Assembly: GCA_001054945.1 (NCBI GenBank)
Contig: JVKJ01000005.1
Coordinates: 682,001-746,000, forward strand
Direction: 5' to 3'
Length of the DNA stretch: 64,000 bases
Source: Corynebacterium falsenii
Lineage (GTDB): Bacteria; Actinomycetota; Actinomycetes; Mycobacteriales; Mycobacteriaceae
Positions 33,739-43,140 of this stretch are shown here, piece after piece. The translations under genes and the position numbers were made by a program. Each line of letters starts with the position of its first letter. The stretch's first letter is position 1. The notes below the pieces were generated by a model that was not told where the DNA came from, made no database searches, and was given only the letters and a program-made list of their open reading frames with translations.

Positions 33739-36129
33739 TTAACGCTCAGCGTGGCGTCCAACCTCCCCCTTAACCCCATCGTCGCCCGAGTTCTGGAGTT
33801 GGGCGCGGTGCTCCATGAGAGCCTCGCCCTCCACGTCGAGATTGGGCAGGACTTTATCCAGCCACCGTGGAATCTTCCACGCGTGATCACCCAGCAGGAA
33901 CATGGTCGCGGGGATGATGGTCATGCGCACCACGAAGGCATCGAAGAGCACGGCGACGGCCAGCGCGAAGCCCATCGTCTTGATGAATGGTTCGTCGATA
34001 AGCATGAATGCAGCGAACACGGAGATCATGATCAGCGCGGCGGCGGTGACCACGCGCGCGCCGTGCTTGAAGCCGTTCGAGGTGGCGTTGCCGGCGGTCT
34101 TTCCGTGAACAAAGCCCTCGCGCATGCGGGTGACCAGGAAGACCTGGTAGTCCATGGCGAGGCCGAAGACCAGGCCGATGAGCATGATCGGAAGGAAGGA
34201 CAGCAGCGGCTGCGGGTCGTTGATGATCCCCAGCGCACCCTGCTGGAAGATGGCCACCGTCACGCCGAAGGCTGCGACCACCGACAGGGCGAAGCCCGCG
34301 GCGGCGATCAGAGGCACCCAGATGGATCGGAAGACCACCATGAGCACCAGGAATGCCAGGCCCAGGACGATGGCGACATAAGGGATGAGGATGTTGGTCA
34401 GGCGCTGCGAGATGTCATCGAAAATCGGGGTGATACCCGTGATGCCATACGTCGCGCCGGTCTTGTCCTTGATGTCCGCTTCGTGAGCCCGCAGGGCGTC
34501 CAGGGTTTCGGTCGTCTTTTCATCGGTCGCACCCGTGGTGGGGGTGATCATGACCTGGGCGCCGTCCATGTTCTCGGTGGTCTTCACGATCTGGGCATTC
34601 GTGACGCCATCGGTCTCGCTGAAGGACTGCATCGCCTGCTGAATGGCGGGCATGCGCTTGTCCTGCGGGAGGTCGGCGGTATCCACGAAGGCGATCATCG
34701 GCGCGTTCCGACCGGGCCCGAAGGCATCCGCGGTGACCTCGTAGGCGGTGCGCTGCGGGCTGCCCAGCTTTTGAGTGCCGTCGGTCGGCATGGCCAGGCG
34801 AAGGTTGGCGGCGGGAATGGCCAGAAGGGCCAACAGCACCACTCCGGCGGCGAGGTGCAACACCGGGTGCTTGCGCACGCGGCGGACCCAGCGCAGCCCC
34901 ATAGTGGGCTTTTCGTCTTCTGGGTCGGGAACCTTCGGTCCGGGAAGACGCAGAGCGAAGATCTTCGTGCCCAACAACCCCAGCAGGGATGGCAGGAAGG
35001 TCAGCGCGACGAGCACAGCCAGGGCGACCGTCGCGGCAGCGGCCAGCGCCATGGCGGTGAGGAACGGGATGTTGATGATCGACAGAGCGGCCAGCGCGAT
35101 GAGCACGGTCAGGCCGGCGAAGACCACGGAGGAACCCGCAGTGCCCAGGGCCATGCCCATGGCGTGGGCGCGGGTGCGCTTGTCCATCTTGCGCAGTTCC
35201 GCGGCGAGCTCCTTCGGGGAAAGGTCGTTCAGACCACTAGAGAGGATGAGTTCGTTGCGGAAGCGGGCGACGATAAACAGTGCGTAGTCGATGCCCACGG
35301 CCAGGCCAATCATGGAGGCTAGCATCGGGGTGGTCTGGTTCACCGAGTCCGTCACCGCTGTGGCCAACTGAACGCCCATGAGCCCCAGCGCCACGCCGAT
35401 GACTGCGGAGATCAATGGCATGCCTGCGGCCACGAACGAGCCGAAGGTGATGAGCAGGACGACTGCAGCAACGAGCAGACCCAAGAGCTCAGAGGTCATG
35501 CTGGTGGGGCCCTTGGACTGGAAGGCATTGCCCTCGTAGGCGACGGTCATGCCATCCTTGTTGAACTCATCAGCGACTGCCTTGACCGAGTCCATCTTGG
35601 CTTGGTCGATATCCATGACCGTTTTGGCATCGAAGGCGATCGGCACCGTGCCGGTGCGCTCATCTTCACTCAGTGGCGAAAGTGCCTTGAGGTTGTCTTT
35701 GATGACGGAATCTGGCATCCCCTGGGCCTTCATCTGTTGGCCCATCTGCTGCTCCATACCCTTGGAGGCCATGACCGGGTTGACGATCTGGTCCTCCTGC
35801 TTCAAAGCACCGGTGGACTTGAGCTTGTCCGTGATGGCGTTGACCTTATCCATCATGTCCGGGTCAGTCAGCTTCTTGCCTTCTGGCGCTTGGATGACGA
35901 AGTTGCCATTCGGGGCGGACATGGCATCTTCTCCCCCACCGAACCGCTCGTTCATCTTGTTCATGGTGGTCGTGGAGTCCATGTCTGGCATGGAGAAGTT
36001 GGGTGAGGGGCTCTTGGCGAAGGCGCCGGCGAGACCGCCGACCGCAACCAGAGCAATCACCCAAACAGCCAGGAGGGGCCAGACTGTTCGGTACCCCCAA
36101 CGACCGAGCTTGTAGAGAACTTTGGACAT
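33739..36129 (-). CDS. MMPL-family (RND-type) transporter
   Basis: 796 aa exporter with the two-repeat MmpL layout: one membrane helix, a large outside loop, five or six helices, and the same again. The proton-relay Asp-Tyr pairs are visible as GLAVGIDYALFIVAR and GLAMDYQVFLVTR. Corynebacterial relatives (CmpL) export trehalose monomycolate or other envelope lipids; the substrate here is not determined. The outside loop is Met-rich (DMDSTTTMNKMNERF, MEQQMGQQMKAQGM). A TTGCAC-TCC-GTGCAA operator-like repeat lies 131 bases upstream. It is about 100 bases before the monooxygenase gene on the same strand. Confidence 0.92.
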   Translation of the reverse strand: MSKVLYKLGRWGYRTVWPLLAVWVIALVAVGGLAGAFAKSPSPNFSMPDMDSTTTMNKMNERFGGGEDAMSAPNGNFVIQAPEGKKLTDPDMMDKVNAITDKLKSTGALKQEDQIVNPVMASKGMEQQMGQQMKAQGMPDSVIKDNLKALSPLSEDERTGTVPIAFDAKTVMDIDQAKMDSVKAVADEFNKDGMTVAYEGNAFQSKGPTSMTSELLGLLVAAVVLLITFGSFVAAGMPLISAVIGVALGLMGVQLATAVTDSVNQTTPMLASMIGLAVGIDYALFIVARFRNELILSSGLNDLSPKELAAELRKMDKRTRAHAMGMALGTAGSSVVFAGLTVLIALAALSIINIPFLTAMALAAAATVALAVLVALTFLPSLLGLLGTKIFALRLPGPKVPDPEDEKPTMGLRWVRRVRKHPVLHLAAGVVLLALLAIPAANLRLAMPTDGTQKLGSPQRTAYEVTADAFGPGRNAPMIAFVDTADLPQDKRMPAIQQAMQSFSETDGVTNAQIVKTTENMDGAQVMITPTTGATDEKTTETLDALRAHEADIKDKTGATYGITGITPIFDDISQRLTNILIPYVAIVLGLAFLVLMVVFRSIWVPLIAAAGFALSVVAAFGVTVAIFQQGALGIINDPQPLLSFLPIMLIGLVFGLAMDYQVFLVTRMREGFVHGKTAGNATSNGFKHGARVVTAAALIMISVFAAFMLIDEPFIKTMGFALAVAVLFDAFVVRMTIIPATMFLLGDHAWKIPRWLDKVLPNLDVEGEALMEHRAQLQNSGDDGVKGEVGRHAER

Positions 36130-36259
36130 AGGCGCTGTGGCCCCTTTCGTTGTCGTTTGGGGACTGGCCTTTCTGCTTGTAGCCAGGTGATGGCGACAGT
36201 TCAGGACAGGCTGCGATGGTCCCCACGCGTCGTGTGACTACGCAAGACTAACTGTGTAG

Positions 36260-36274
36260 TTGCACTCCGTGCAA
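36260..36274. promoter_or_regulatory. Operator-like palindrome TTGCAC-TCC-GTGCAA
   Basis: Perfect 6-bp arms with a 3-base spacer, 131 bases before the MmpL start and close to a TAGTCT-type -10 read on the minus strand. The form is typical of TetR-family operators, which often control MmpL genes. No regulator gene is adjacent. Confidence 0.4.
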
Positions 36275-36340
36275 TAGGGCGTGAATTGGGGCAAATTTCT
36301 GTGGTCCAAACCCGCGGCGAGCCTCAGCTTCATCCCCCAC

Positions 36341-36379
36341 AAAAAAGAACCCCCTACCAGCATTTCTGCCGGTAGGGGG
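36341..36379 (-). terminator. Terminator of the initiator tRNA gene
   Basis: On the minus strand CCCCCTACC and GGTAGGGGG form a 9-bp stem, followed by TTC and TTTTTT, a few bases after the tRNA 3' end. Confidence 0.88.
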
Positions 36380-36388
36380 CTTAAGTAG

Positions 36389-36462
36389 TAGCGGGGGCTG
36401 GATTCGAACCAACGACCTCTGGGTTATGAGCCCAGCGAGCTACCGAGCTGCTCCACCCCGCG
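36389..36462 (-). tRNA. Initiator tRNA-fMet (CAT)
   Basis: 74 nt cloverleaf without an encoded CCA. The acceptor arm is CGCGGGG/CCCCGCT with the unpaired C1:U72, a mark of bacterial initiators. The anticodon arm is CTGGG-CTCATAA-CCCAG with the three G:C pairs needed for initiation. The T-arm is GTTGG-TTCGAAT-CCAGC. Confidence 0.96.
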
Positions 36463-36570
36463 ACGAGTGCGTGATCAAGAACTTTTAACCAGTCCCTGTC
36501 AGCGACTCCTATACATTAACGCACGGTGATCGAAATATGAAATCCCCTGGTCAACCTCATTTTCCGCGGC

Positions 36571-39500
36571 CTATTGGGACTGGAGTTCCTTCACAGCGGC
36601 GTCCAACTCATCCAGTGCCTTTCCGAAGTCCTCGAAGCTGCCGTTGTTCCTGGTCTGCTTGACCTTGTCCATCGCGTCCCGGACCTTCTTCTCTGCCGAC
36701 CCCTTCGTGGCTGGGGTAGACGCAGAGTCCTTGCCCTTGTCCTGCTGAGACGCACCCGAATCGCCCTTATTCTTGTTGGGCTTCACCACGGAACCATCGA
36801 CCTCCTCCAGGCTGGTTGCAGCCTTGGAATCGATCCCGACTTGGTTCAGTGCCTCCGCAATCGTGGGCGCGTAGCCCACCTGACCGTTGTAGGAGACCAG
36901 CACGCGCAGCAGCTTGGGGAACGCGGATTCCTGATCCCGGCGCTTCGCATACACCGGCTCCACGTAGAGGATCTGCCCATCCCCCACGGGGAGGGTCAGT
37001 AGGTTGCCATTCTGCAGCTCGTTCGTTCCCTTCAGCAGGGTGCGCTCCCGAGCGATCTCGTCGGAGGACATCATCGTGTCCTGCGCCTGCTTCGGGCCCT
37101 GAGTTTGGGTTCCGGTGGGCAGGACCTTCACGTTGATCTTGCCGTAGTTGTCCGGGTCCGAAGACACGGACATGTGGGCGGCGAGGAATTCTCGACGCAA
37201 TCCCCTAAACGGTGTGATCAGCTGGAAGCTGGGCTTGTTGGTCCGCGGGTCGGCAGCCACCACATAGTACGGCGGCTGCGCGAGCTCCTTCTTCTGCTCC
37301 GGAGCCGTCGGGTCTGAAGGGACGGACCAGAAAGCATCGTTGTGGAAGAACACGCCCGGGTCGGAGACGTGGTAGCGGGCGATCAGCTCACGCTGCACCT
37401 TGAACATGTCCTGCGGGTAGCGCAAGTGCTTCATCACCTCGTCCGAGATCTCGGAACGATCCTTCACCACGCCAGGGAAGGCGGACTTCCACGCCTTGAG
37501 CACGGGGTCCTGCTTATCGAACTCGTAGAGATCCACGGAGCCGTCATACGCGTCCACGACAGCCTTGACGGAATTTCGGATGTAGCCCACCTCGTCATTG
37601 ACGATCTGGGATTTCTTCACGCCGCCGGGGTTGCCGGCGTCTGCGGTGCTATCCGTCAGGGACGTCTTCTCGGAGTACGGCAGGTTGTTGAGGGTGGTGT
37701 ACCCATCCACAATCCACTTGATGCGACCGTCGATCACGACCGGATAGGTCTTCGAATCCGTGGTCAGCCACGGTGCGACCTTATGCACGCGCTGACGGGG
37801 ATCACGCTGGTAAAGGATCTTCGAGTCATCCCCGATGCGATCCGTCAGCAACATGTTCATGTCCTGGAAGTGCGCGGAGAACATCAACCGGTTGAACGGG
37901 TTGGACACATCCACGCCGCCCTTGCCGGTGTAGGTGTAGTTCTGAGTGTCTGTGTCGTACTCCAGCGGCTTATCGGATCCCGTGTCACCCACAATGGCGT
38001 AATCAGAGTTCGGCGTGGGTGAGGAAGCGATGAGCGGGCCGAAGTAAATGCGCGGTTGCTTCAGATCCAGCTTCAGCTCACCGCCCTGCTTGCCGCTGGC
38101 CATGGACTGTAAGTCGGCGACCGTGTAGATCGGGTAGCCACCGCGGGCAGAGCCGGCCTCACGAGCCACCTCGTCGACCTTGCGGGCGGGCGCCGCGATG
38201 AAGCCATTGCCGTGCGTATAAACAGTGTGCCGGTTGACCCAGTCCTTCTGGTTGCCCTCCAGGGAGTTCGGGTTCAGCTCGCGCGCGGCGACCACGAAGT
38301 CCCGCATGTTGCCGTTCACGTCATAGCGGTCGATAGACAGCTCGTCGGCAAAGCCATAGAAGTTGCGCAGCTGTTGCTGCTGGGTGAAGGTCGGGCTCAG
38401 CACCTCGGGATCCAGCAGTCGGATGTTGGAGACTGTGGCCTCATCATCCCCCACGGACTGCTTCTTCTCCTGGTCGTTGGAGGCCTTCTGAGCACCCCAA
38501 TCGTTTTGGTAAGTGACCTTGTCATCGCCGATTCCAAAGGCCGCCCGGGTCGCCTGGATGTTCCGGCCGATGTATTCGTGTTCCTTCTCCGCCCGGTTCG
38601 GCTGAACGGAGAATTGCTCCAGCAGCGCCGGCCACGCGGTACCCACCGTCAGGGAGGAAACCACCATCAGAGCAACTGCCAAGGCCGGGACGCGCAGATC
38701 GCGCACGACCAGCGTGAAGAAGAACAGTGCCGCCACGAAGATGGAAATCACCAGCAGCGCGATCTTCGCGGGCAGCACAGCGTTGATGTCCGTGTAGCCA
38801 GCGCCGGTGAACGTGTCATGCGAGCGCGTCAACAGCTCGTAGCGCTCCATCCAATAATCCACAGCCTTGGACAACATCCACAGCCCAGCGATGACTGCCA
38901 ACTGCTTCCGCGCCTGGTGGGACATCCGCGCCTTCTCCCCCACACGCGGATTCCCGGTCGTGATACTTCCCAGCAGGTAATGCCCCATCGCATTGATGAA
39001 CAGCCCAGCCACGAGCAGCAGCCCGATCGCATTGATCGTGAAGCTCAGCACCGGCAGGTTAAAAGCGTAGAAGCCCAGGTCCTTGTGGAACTGCGGATCC
39101 GTCTGCCCGAATGCTCCCCCGTTGAGGAACAGCATGAACGATCGCCAGCTGCCCTGTGCGAAAAGCCCGGTCATCAGTCCGGCGAACACGGGAATGCCCG
39201 CCAGGAATGGCCGCAGGGATCGATTTATCGCCGGTCGGTGCACCGCCAGTGGTGAGCTGGAAGTCATCGTGTCCAGCTCATCTGGCCGCACTCGGTAGGC
39301 CGCGAACGCCGCCAGCCACGTCATCAGCGCACCCAGAGCACCGAACACCAGGAACAGCACGACCCGAACCACGATGACCTTGAAGTACACCGACTGGTAG
39401 TCCACGTTCCGGAACCATTGGAAGTCCGTGTACGTGGACACGAGCACAGGAACGATGAAGAACGCGGCAGCCAGCACAGAGGCGATGATCCCCAGCATCT

Positions 39501-39627
39501 TCGCCCGCTTCGACGGCCGCAGGTTTACGGCGAAGGCGTTGTTTTTATCATTCCTATTTTCACCGTTTTCTCCGAAACCATCCGCGCCAGCGGCGCCGTC
39601 CGAATCAGATGGGGGTGGGGGCGACAT
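36571..39627 (-). CDS. UPF0182-family large membrane protein
   Basis: About 1018 aa. An acidic N-terminal stretch is followed by seven membrane helices in the first ~330 residues (for example MLGIIASVLAAAFFIVPVLV). A large outside domain of about 600 residues comes next, including YPQDMFKVQRELIARYHV. The Lys/Asp/Ser-rich C terminus ends in a short helical segment. It is like M. tuberculosis Rv3193c and Rv0064. Function unknown. The frame is open to 39669; the ATG at 39627 or a TTG two codons upstream, both after AGGAGAG, are the likely starts. It is divergent from the PPA1309-like gene. Confidence 0.9.
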   Translation of the reverse strand: MSPPPPSDSDGAAGADGFGENGENRNDKNNAFAVNLRPSKRAKMLGIIASVLAAAFFIVPVLVSTYTDFQWFRNVDYQSVYFKVIVVRVVLFLVFGALGALMTWLAAFAAYRVRPDELDTMTSSSPLAVHRPAINRSLRPFLAGIPVFAGLMTGLFAQGSWRSFMLFLNGGAFGQTDPQFHKDLGFYAFNLPVLSFTINAIGLLLVAGLFINAMGHYLLGSITTGNPRVGEKARMSHQARKQLAVIAGLWMLSKAVDYWMERYELLTRSHDTFTGAGYTDINAVLPAKIALLVISIFVAALFFFTLVVRDLRVPALAVALMVVSSLTVGTAWPALLEQFSVQPNRAEKEHEYIGRNIQATRAAFGIGDDKVTYQNDWGAQKASNDQEKKQSVGDDEATVSNIRLLDPEVLSPTFTQQQQLRNFYGFADELSIDRYDVNGNMRDFVVAARELNPNSLEGNQKDWVNRHTVYTHGNGFIAAPARKVDEVAREAGSARGGYPIYTVADLQSMASGKQGGELKLDLKQPRIYFGPLIASSPTPNSDYAIVGDTGSDKPLEYDTDTQNYTYTGKGGVDVSNPFNRLMFSAHFQDMNMLLTDRIGDDSKILYQRDPRQRVHKVAPWLTTDSKTYPVVIDGRIKWIVDGYTTLNNLPYSEKTSLTDSTADAGNPGGVKKSQIVNDEVGYIRNSVKAVVDAYDGSVDLYEFDKQDPVLKAWKSAFPGVVKDRSEISDEVMKHLRYPQDMFKVQRELIARYHVSDPGVFFHNDAFWSVPSDPTAPEQKKELAQPPYYVVAADPRTNKPSFQLITPFRGLRREFLAAHMSVSSDPDNYGKINVKVLPTGTQTQGPKQAQDTMMSSDEIARERTLLKGTNELQNGNLLTLPVGDGQILYVEPVYAKRRDQESAFPKLLRVLVSYNGQVGYAPTIAEALNQVGIDSKAATSLEEVDGSVVKPNKNKGDSGASQQDKGKDSASTPATKGSAEKKVRDAMDKVKQTRNNGSFEDFGKALDELDAAVKELQSQ

Positions 39628-39690
39628 GCTCAAGGCTTCACTCTCTCCTGACAAGCGGGGCGTGCCCAAAAATTAGGCAGTTATAGGCAT

Positions 39691-39720
39691 CCGTCCCAGA
39701 ATACGTACAATCCGGGACGG
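39691..39720. promoter_or_regulatory. CCGTCCC/GGGACGG inverted repeat around a -10 element
   Basis: 7-bp arms enclose TACAAT (39706-39711), a good -10 for the plus-strand gene at 39788. The same region must hold the minus-strand promoter of the UPF0182 gene. It is a candidate operator for one or both. Confidence 0.35.
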
Positions 39721-39787
39721 TATGAAAATGCAGTACATGCTGCATCACATTCCTCTTCGCCAACGATCACAAAGCCCTGGAGGTTCC

Positions 39788-40315
39788 ATGAACAATCCCG
39801 ACATGCGCCCGTTGAACGCCGCGCTCATGGAAGCGGTCGATTTCATTCAGGCCGAGGGGTGGGACCGCCCAGCCACCCTGTTCGCGCTCGTGCCTTCCGC
39901 CCTGATCGCGGACGCCATCGAGTTAGACGAGACCGCCAACCCTCTGTCACTTGTCGTCCAGGAGGACATCCCCGAGCACATCCGCCCCGGATCCGAAGAA
40001 CTGGGGGAATTCATCGCCACCGTCCGCTGGCCACAGGGGGTCGTGGGTGCCATTCTCGCCCAGGAGATCACGTTCCTGAACTCCGCGGAGGGCGACGGCG
40101 CCACTCCCCGCGCGGCCCGTTTGTTCTCGGGGATAATTTCAGACGCCACTGACATGCCAGCCGCTGGCGCATCGCGCTCGCTCATTCAGCTCCGCCCCAC
40201 CGAGGCTGAACTGGAGGCGGACCCCTTCGGCCAGGACAAGGTCGAGCTGCTCGGCGGCGACGAGATCGCACCCGGTGTGATCGCTACCCTGGAATCGACG
40301 TTCGAGGAAGACTAG
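39788..40315 (+). CDS. PPA1309-family hypothetical protein
   Basis: 175 aa soluble protein with the actinobacterial family core WDRPATLFALVPSALIADAI, followed by an acidic segment (VVQEDIPEHIRPGSEELGE) and WPQGVVGAILAQE. No catalytic motif is recognisable. The ATG at 39788 has GGAGG five bases upstream. It lies between the UPF0182 and YlbL-type protease genes, an arrangement conserved in actinobacteria. A TACAAT -10 (39706-39711) sits inside a CCGTCCC-N16-GGGACGG repeat (39691-39720) upstream. Function unknown. Confidence 0.8.
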   Translation: MNNPDMRPLNAALMEAVDFIQAEGWDRPATLFALVPSALIADAIELDETANPLSLVVQEDIPEHIRPGSEELGEFIATVRWPQGVVGAILAQEITFLNSAEGDGATPRAARLFSGIISDATDMPAAGASRSLIQLRPTEAELEADPFGQDKVELLGGDEIAPGVIATLESTFEED

Positions 40316-41391
40316 CTGCAGGTTTCTGGCTCTTCGCCCTTGTTGATTTTCTCAAGGTTCTTCACCGCACTGTCCAGTGAATCCACCTTGACCAGCTTCG
40401 CTCCAGCATCGGAGACCGACTGGGCTTCCTGGCAGTTTCCGGCGGGAACCAAGAAGGTCTCGGCCCCGGCATCGGCAGCCGCGCGGATCTTGTGCGTGAT
40501 GCCGCCGATCGGGCCCACGTTGCCGTCGGCGTCAATAGTCCCCGTCCCGGCCACGAACTTCCCACCCGACAACTCCCCTGGGGAGAGCTTATCCACGACG
40601 GCCAGGGAGAACATGAGCCCAGCGGACGGGCCGCCCACGTCGTTGAGGTTGTAGCGCACCTTGAGATCGCCCGCGGGCTGGGCAACCGTGGTCACGCCCA
40701 GGAATGCCCCTGACTCGTGGGGGTTGTGCCGCAGTTCCTTTGGAGTCTCATCCAGCGTGATGGGGACTCGGATTTCTTTACCGTCCCGGCGAACCGTGAG
40801 CGTGACCTTGTCGCCAGGTTTGTGTTGTTTGACGGCGTCCGCGAGCTCGGCGGGCAGGGTGATCTTCTTGTCGTCCACTTTGGTGACCACGTCATCGATG
40901 CGCAGCTTGTTCTGGGCGGGCGATTTGTCGGTGATTTCCAACACCGAAGTCTCCAATGGACGGTGCAAGTAATTCATTGCGGAGGTCGTGGCGTTCGATT
41001 CCGAAGCAGCAAAGGACGCAGCGTTTTGCTGGAAGACTTGCTCCGGAGTCTGTCCCTTCGGCAAAACCTGCTCAAGTGGGACCAAGGTGTCATCCGACTT
41101 GATCCAGCGACCCAGTGCCTGAGCCAGCGTGAGGTTCGTACGCACCGACACGGTGGTCATATTGAGGTTGCCGGACGTCTTATCTTCCTTCTCGCCCTCG
41201 ATCTCCACCACCGGGGTGCCGTCGGCCTCCCCGAGCGTGTTGAAGGTCGGTCCCTTGCCCTCCGCAGCATAGGGGACGGTCAGGTTGATATTGGTGCCGG
41301 GAATTCTGGGCAGGCCCAACAGGGAGACGAGGGCCACCACGGGCACGGCTCCGATGACGACGGTGCGGGTTCTTCGTGTCCAGAAAGTCAC
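40312..41391 (-). CDS. YlbL-type PDZ/Lon (S16) protease
   Basis: 359 aa. One N-terminal membrane anchor (residues 10-28), a PDZ domain (about 150-220) and a Lon-type protease domain. The catalytic dyad is Ser256 (VGGPSAGLMF) and Lys301 (GGITHKI), 45 residues apart as in Lon. It lacks the AAA+ module, so it does not unfold substrates by itself. It matches Rv3194c in gene order. It would act outside the membrane on exported proteins (inference). The last four bases overlap the end of the convergent PPA1309-like gene. Confidence 0.92.
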   Translation of the reverse strand: MTFWTRRTRTVVIGAVPVVALVSLLGLPRIPGTNINLTVPYAAEGKGPTFNTLGEADGTPVVEIEGEKEDKTSGNLNMTTVSVRTNLTLAQALGRWIKSDDTLVPLEQVLPKGQTPEQVFQQNAASFAASESNATTSAMNYLHRPLETSVLEITDKSPAQNKLRIDDVVTKVDDKKITLPAELADAVKQHKPGDKVTLTVRRDGKEIRVPITLDETPKELRHNPHESGAFLGVTTVAQPAGDLKVRYNLNDVGGPSAGLMFSLAVVDKLSPGELSGGKFVAGTGTIDADGNVGPIGGITHKIRAAADAGAETFLVPAGNCQEAQSVSDAGAKLVKVDSLDSAVKNLEKINKGEEPETCS

Positions 41392-41520
41392 CCGTCACAC
41401 TTTACCTGGGAGGCCCAGCCTCACCCGACACCCGGCCGCGGCGGTCCTGTTCGCTCTGGGCGCACATATATCAGCAATGAGAATGACGGATTCCCGCTGC
41501 AGGATCCGTAGGGTGGGGAT

Positions 41521-43062
41521 ATGAGTAATTTTGGCTTCGGTTCTCATTCTTCCGACGACCGCAACGACGATTCCGGCGACGACCACCAGGGAAATAATGG
41601 CCAGGGTGGCAACGGCAACCAGGGCAATGGCGGGGACCGCGGGGACAACGGCCGGGGCAACAACGGGGACAACCCATTCGGGTTCTTCTTCAACCTGGGA
41701 AATATGGGCAATATGAGCTCACCGGGAAACGGCCCCCAGTGGACCAATGGCCGCGGGGACGCCAGTGGCGCCGGCGGGATCGGCGGCGGCAGCTTCGGCG
41801 ATATCCTCAACCAGTTCGGTGCCATGCTCAGCGGCTTTGGCAACGATATGAACAGCGCCGATGCGGACAGCCCCGTAAATTACAGCCTGTCCGAGCGGAT
41901 CGCCCGCCAGCACATCGGCGATGCGCCGCGGCCAAAGGAATCCGATTCCCGCGCCGTCGCCGAATCGGTGCGTCTGGCAGAGCTGTGGCTGGACGAGGTC
42001 ACGGACCTGCCTGCTGGGGCCACCTCCTCTGTGGCTTTCGGCCCCGTCCAATGGCTTGAGGAAACGCTGCCCACCTGGAAGCGAGTCATCGATCCCCTCG
42101 CAGACAAGCTGGGAGATGCCACCTTAGGCAACATGCCAGAGGAAGTCCGCGGCACCCTGGGTCCGCTGGAGGGGGTGTTCCGCAAGGTCAACAGCATGAA
42201 CTTCGGCAGCCAGCTCGGGCGCACCCTTGGGGAGATGGCCAAAGACGTCGTGCTCGCCACGCAGTGGGGCATGCCTCTCGCGAAGGGCACCACCGCTGCG
42301 ATCGCCACAGGGCACCTGAAGAGCATGTCCGACAAACTGGGCGCTGAGGAGCGCGACACCCTGATCTACCTGGCGGCCCGCGAGGCTGCGCACCATCGGC
42401 TATTCCAGCACGTGCCGTGGCTGACGGAGCGACTGATCCTCGACGTGAAGGAATTCGCCGCGGGCCTCACCCTGGATAATTCCGCCATGGACGAAGCGAC
42501 CTCCGAGTTCAACCCGGAGATGCTCAACGATCCCGCCGCACTGCAAGACATGATCGGGCGACTGCAGGGCCAGGACCTCACACCCAAGGTTGTCTCCTCC
42601 AACGATCAGGCCCGCGAGCGCCTGGAGACCAGCCTCAGTTTGGTCGAGGGCTGGGTCGACTACGTGGTCGGCGATGCTCTTTCCGCCCGCATGCCGAACG
42701 CCGCCATGCTCGGCGCGGCCTGGTCCTCTTTCCGCAACAATGGCTCCCCCGCCATGGACGGGCTCACCGAGGCTGTCGGCATCAGCCTCACCGCCCCGAA
42801 GGCCAACGAGGCCGCCGAGTTGTGGCGCCGCCTGGGCGAGGCCGTCGGCAACGAGCGCCGCGATAGTGTGTGGAATCACCCGGACTTCCTCCCCGTGGCC
42901 AAGGACCTGGACAACCCCGCCGAGTTCATCAGCCGCATCAAGTTCGATGAAGACGAGATCGGCGAGTTTAACCCCGTCAGCGAGATCGAAAAACTCGAGC
43001 GCGAAATCAACCAGGGCAAAAAGGATAACCCCGGCGAGGACAACGAAGACGGGATAAGCTAG
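41521..43062 (+). CDS. DUF2342 zinc-dependent metalloprotease-like protein
   Basis: 513 aa. The first ~75 residues are Gly/Asn/Asp-rich and disordered. The DUF2342 domain then runs from RLAELWLDEVTDLPAG to WNHPDFLP. The putative metal site is REAAHHRLFQHVPWL, an Exx-H-H variant of HExxH. Relatives were once called F420-biosynthesis-associated because of phylogenetic co-occurrence; the activity is unproven. It corresponds to Rv3195 and is divergent from the YlbL-type gene. The ATG follows GGGTGGGG, and a TAGGGT six bases before it would also permit leaderless initiation. Confidence 0.85.
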   Translation: MSNFGFGSHSSDDRNDDSGDDHQGNNGQGGNGNQGNGGDRGDNGRGNNGDNPFGFFFNLGNMGNMSSPGNGPQWTNGRGDASGAGGIGGGSFGDILNQFGAMLSGFGNDMNSADADSPVNYSLSERIARQHIGDAPRPKESDSRAVAESVRLAELWLDEVTDLPAGATSSVAFGPVQWLEETLPTWKRVIDPLADKLGDATLGNMPEEVRGTLGPLEGVFRKVNSMNFGSQLGRTLGEMAKDVVLATQWGMPLAKGTTAAIATGHLKSMSDKLGAEERDTLIYLAAREAAHHRLFQHVPWLTERLILDVKEFAAGLTLDNSAMDEATSEFNPEMLNDPAALQDMIGRLQGQDLTPKVVSSNDQARERLETSLSLVEGWVDYVVGDALSARMPNAAMLGAAWSSFRNNGSPAMDGLTEAVGISLTAPKANEAAELWRRLGEAVGNERRDSVWNHPDFLPVAKDLDNPAEFISRIKFDEDEIGEFNPVSEIEKLEREINQGKKDNPGEDNEDGIS

Positions 43063-43140
43063 CCCCGTCACACCGTCCAGGGTCCCGGCGCGCCAACTGG
43101 AATCAGGGTCGCCGGGTACGGACAGCAATTGGGGGATCGC

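Larger units (their letters stand above)
36130..36570. other. Intergenic region holding the tRNA gene and MmpL promoter
   Basis: 441 bases with the MmpL promoter side (operator-like repeat at 36260-36274), a terminator (36341-36379), the initiator tRNA (36389-36462) and about 100 bases of AT-rich DNA upstream of the tRNA, its likely promoter. Confidence 0.6.

Noticed and set aside
31914..33773. 619-codon plus-strand open frame
   Set aside because: Antisense to the fused monooxygenase and crosses its promoter; no domain or start signal.
33718..35322. 534-codon plus-strand open frame
   Set aside because: Antisense to the MmpL gene; His/Asp/Gly-rich sequence is a known shadow pattern of membrane protein genes.
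36389..36462. tRNA gene as an integration site of a mobile element
   Set aside because: No integrase, no 3' tRNA duplicate and no composition change are seen beside the tRNA.
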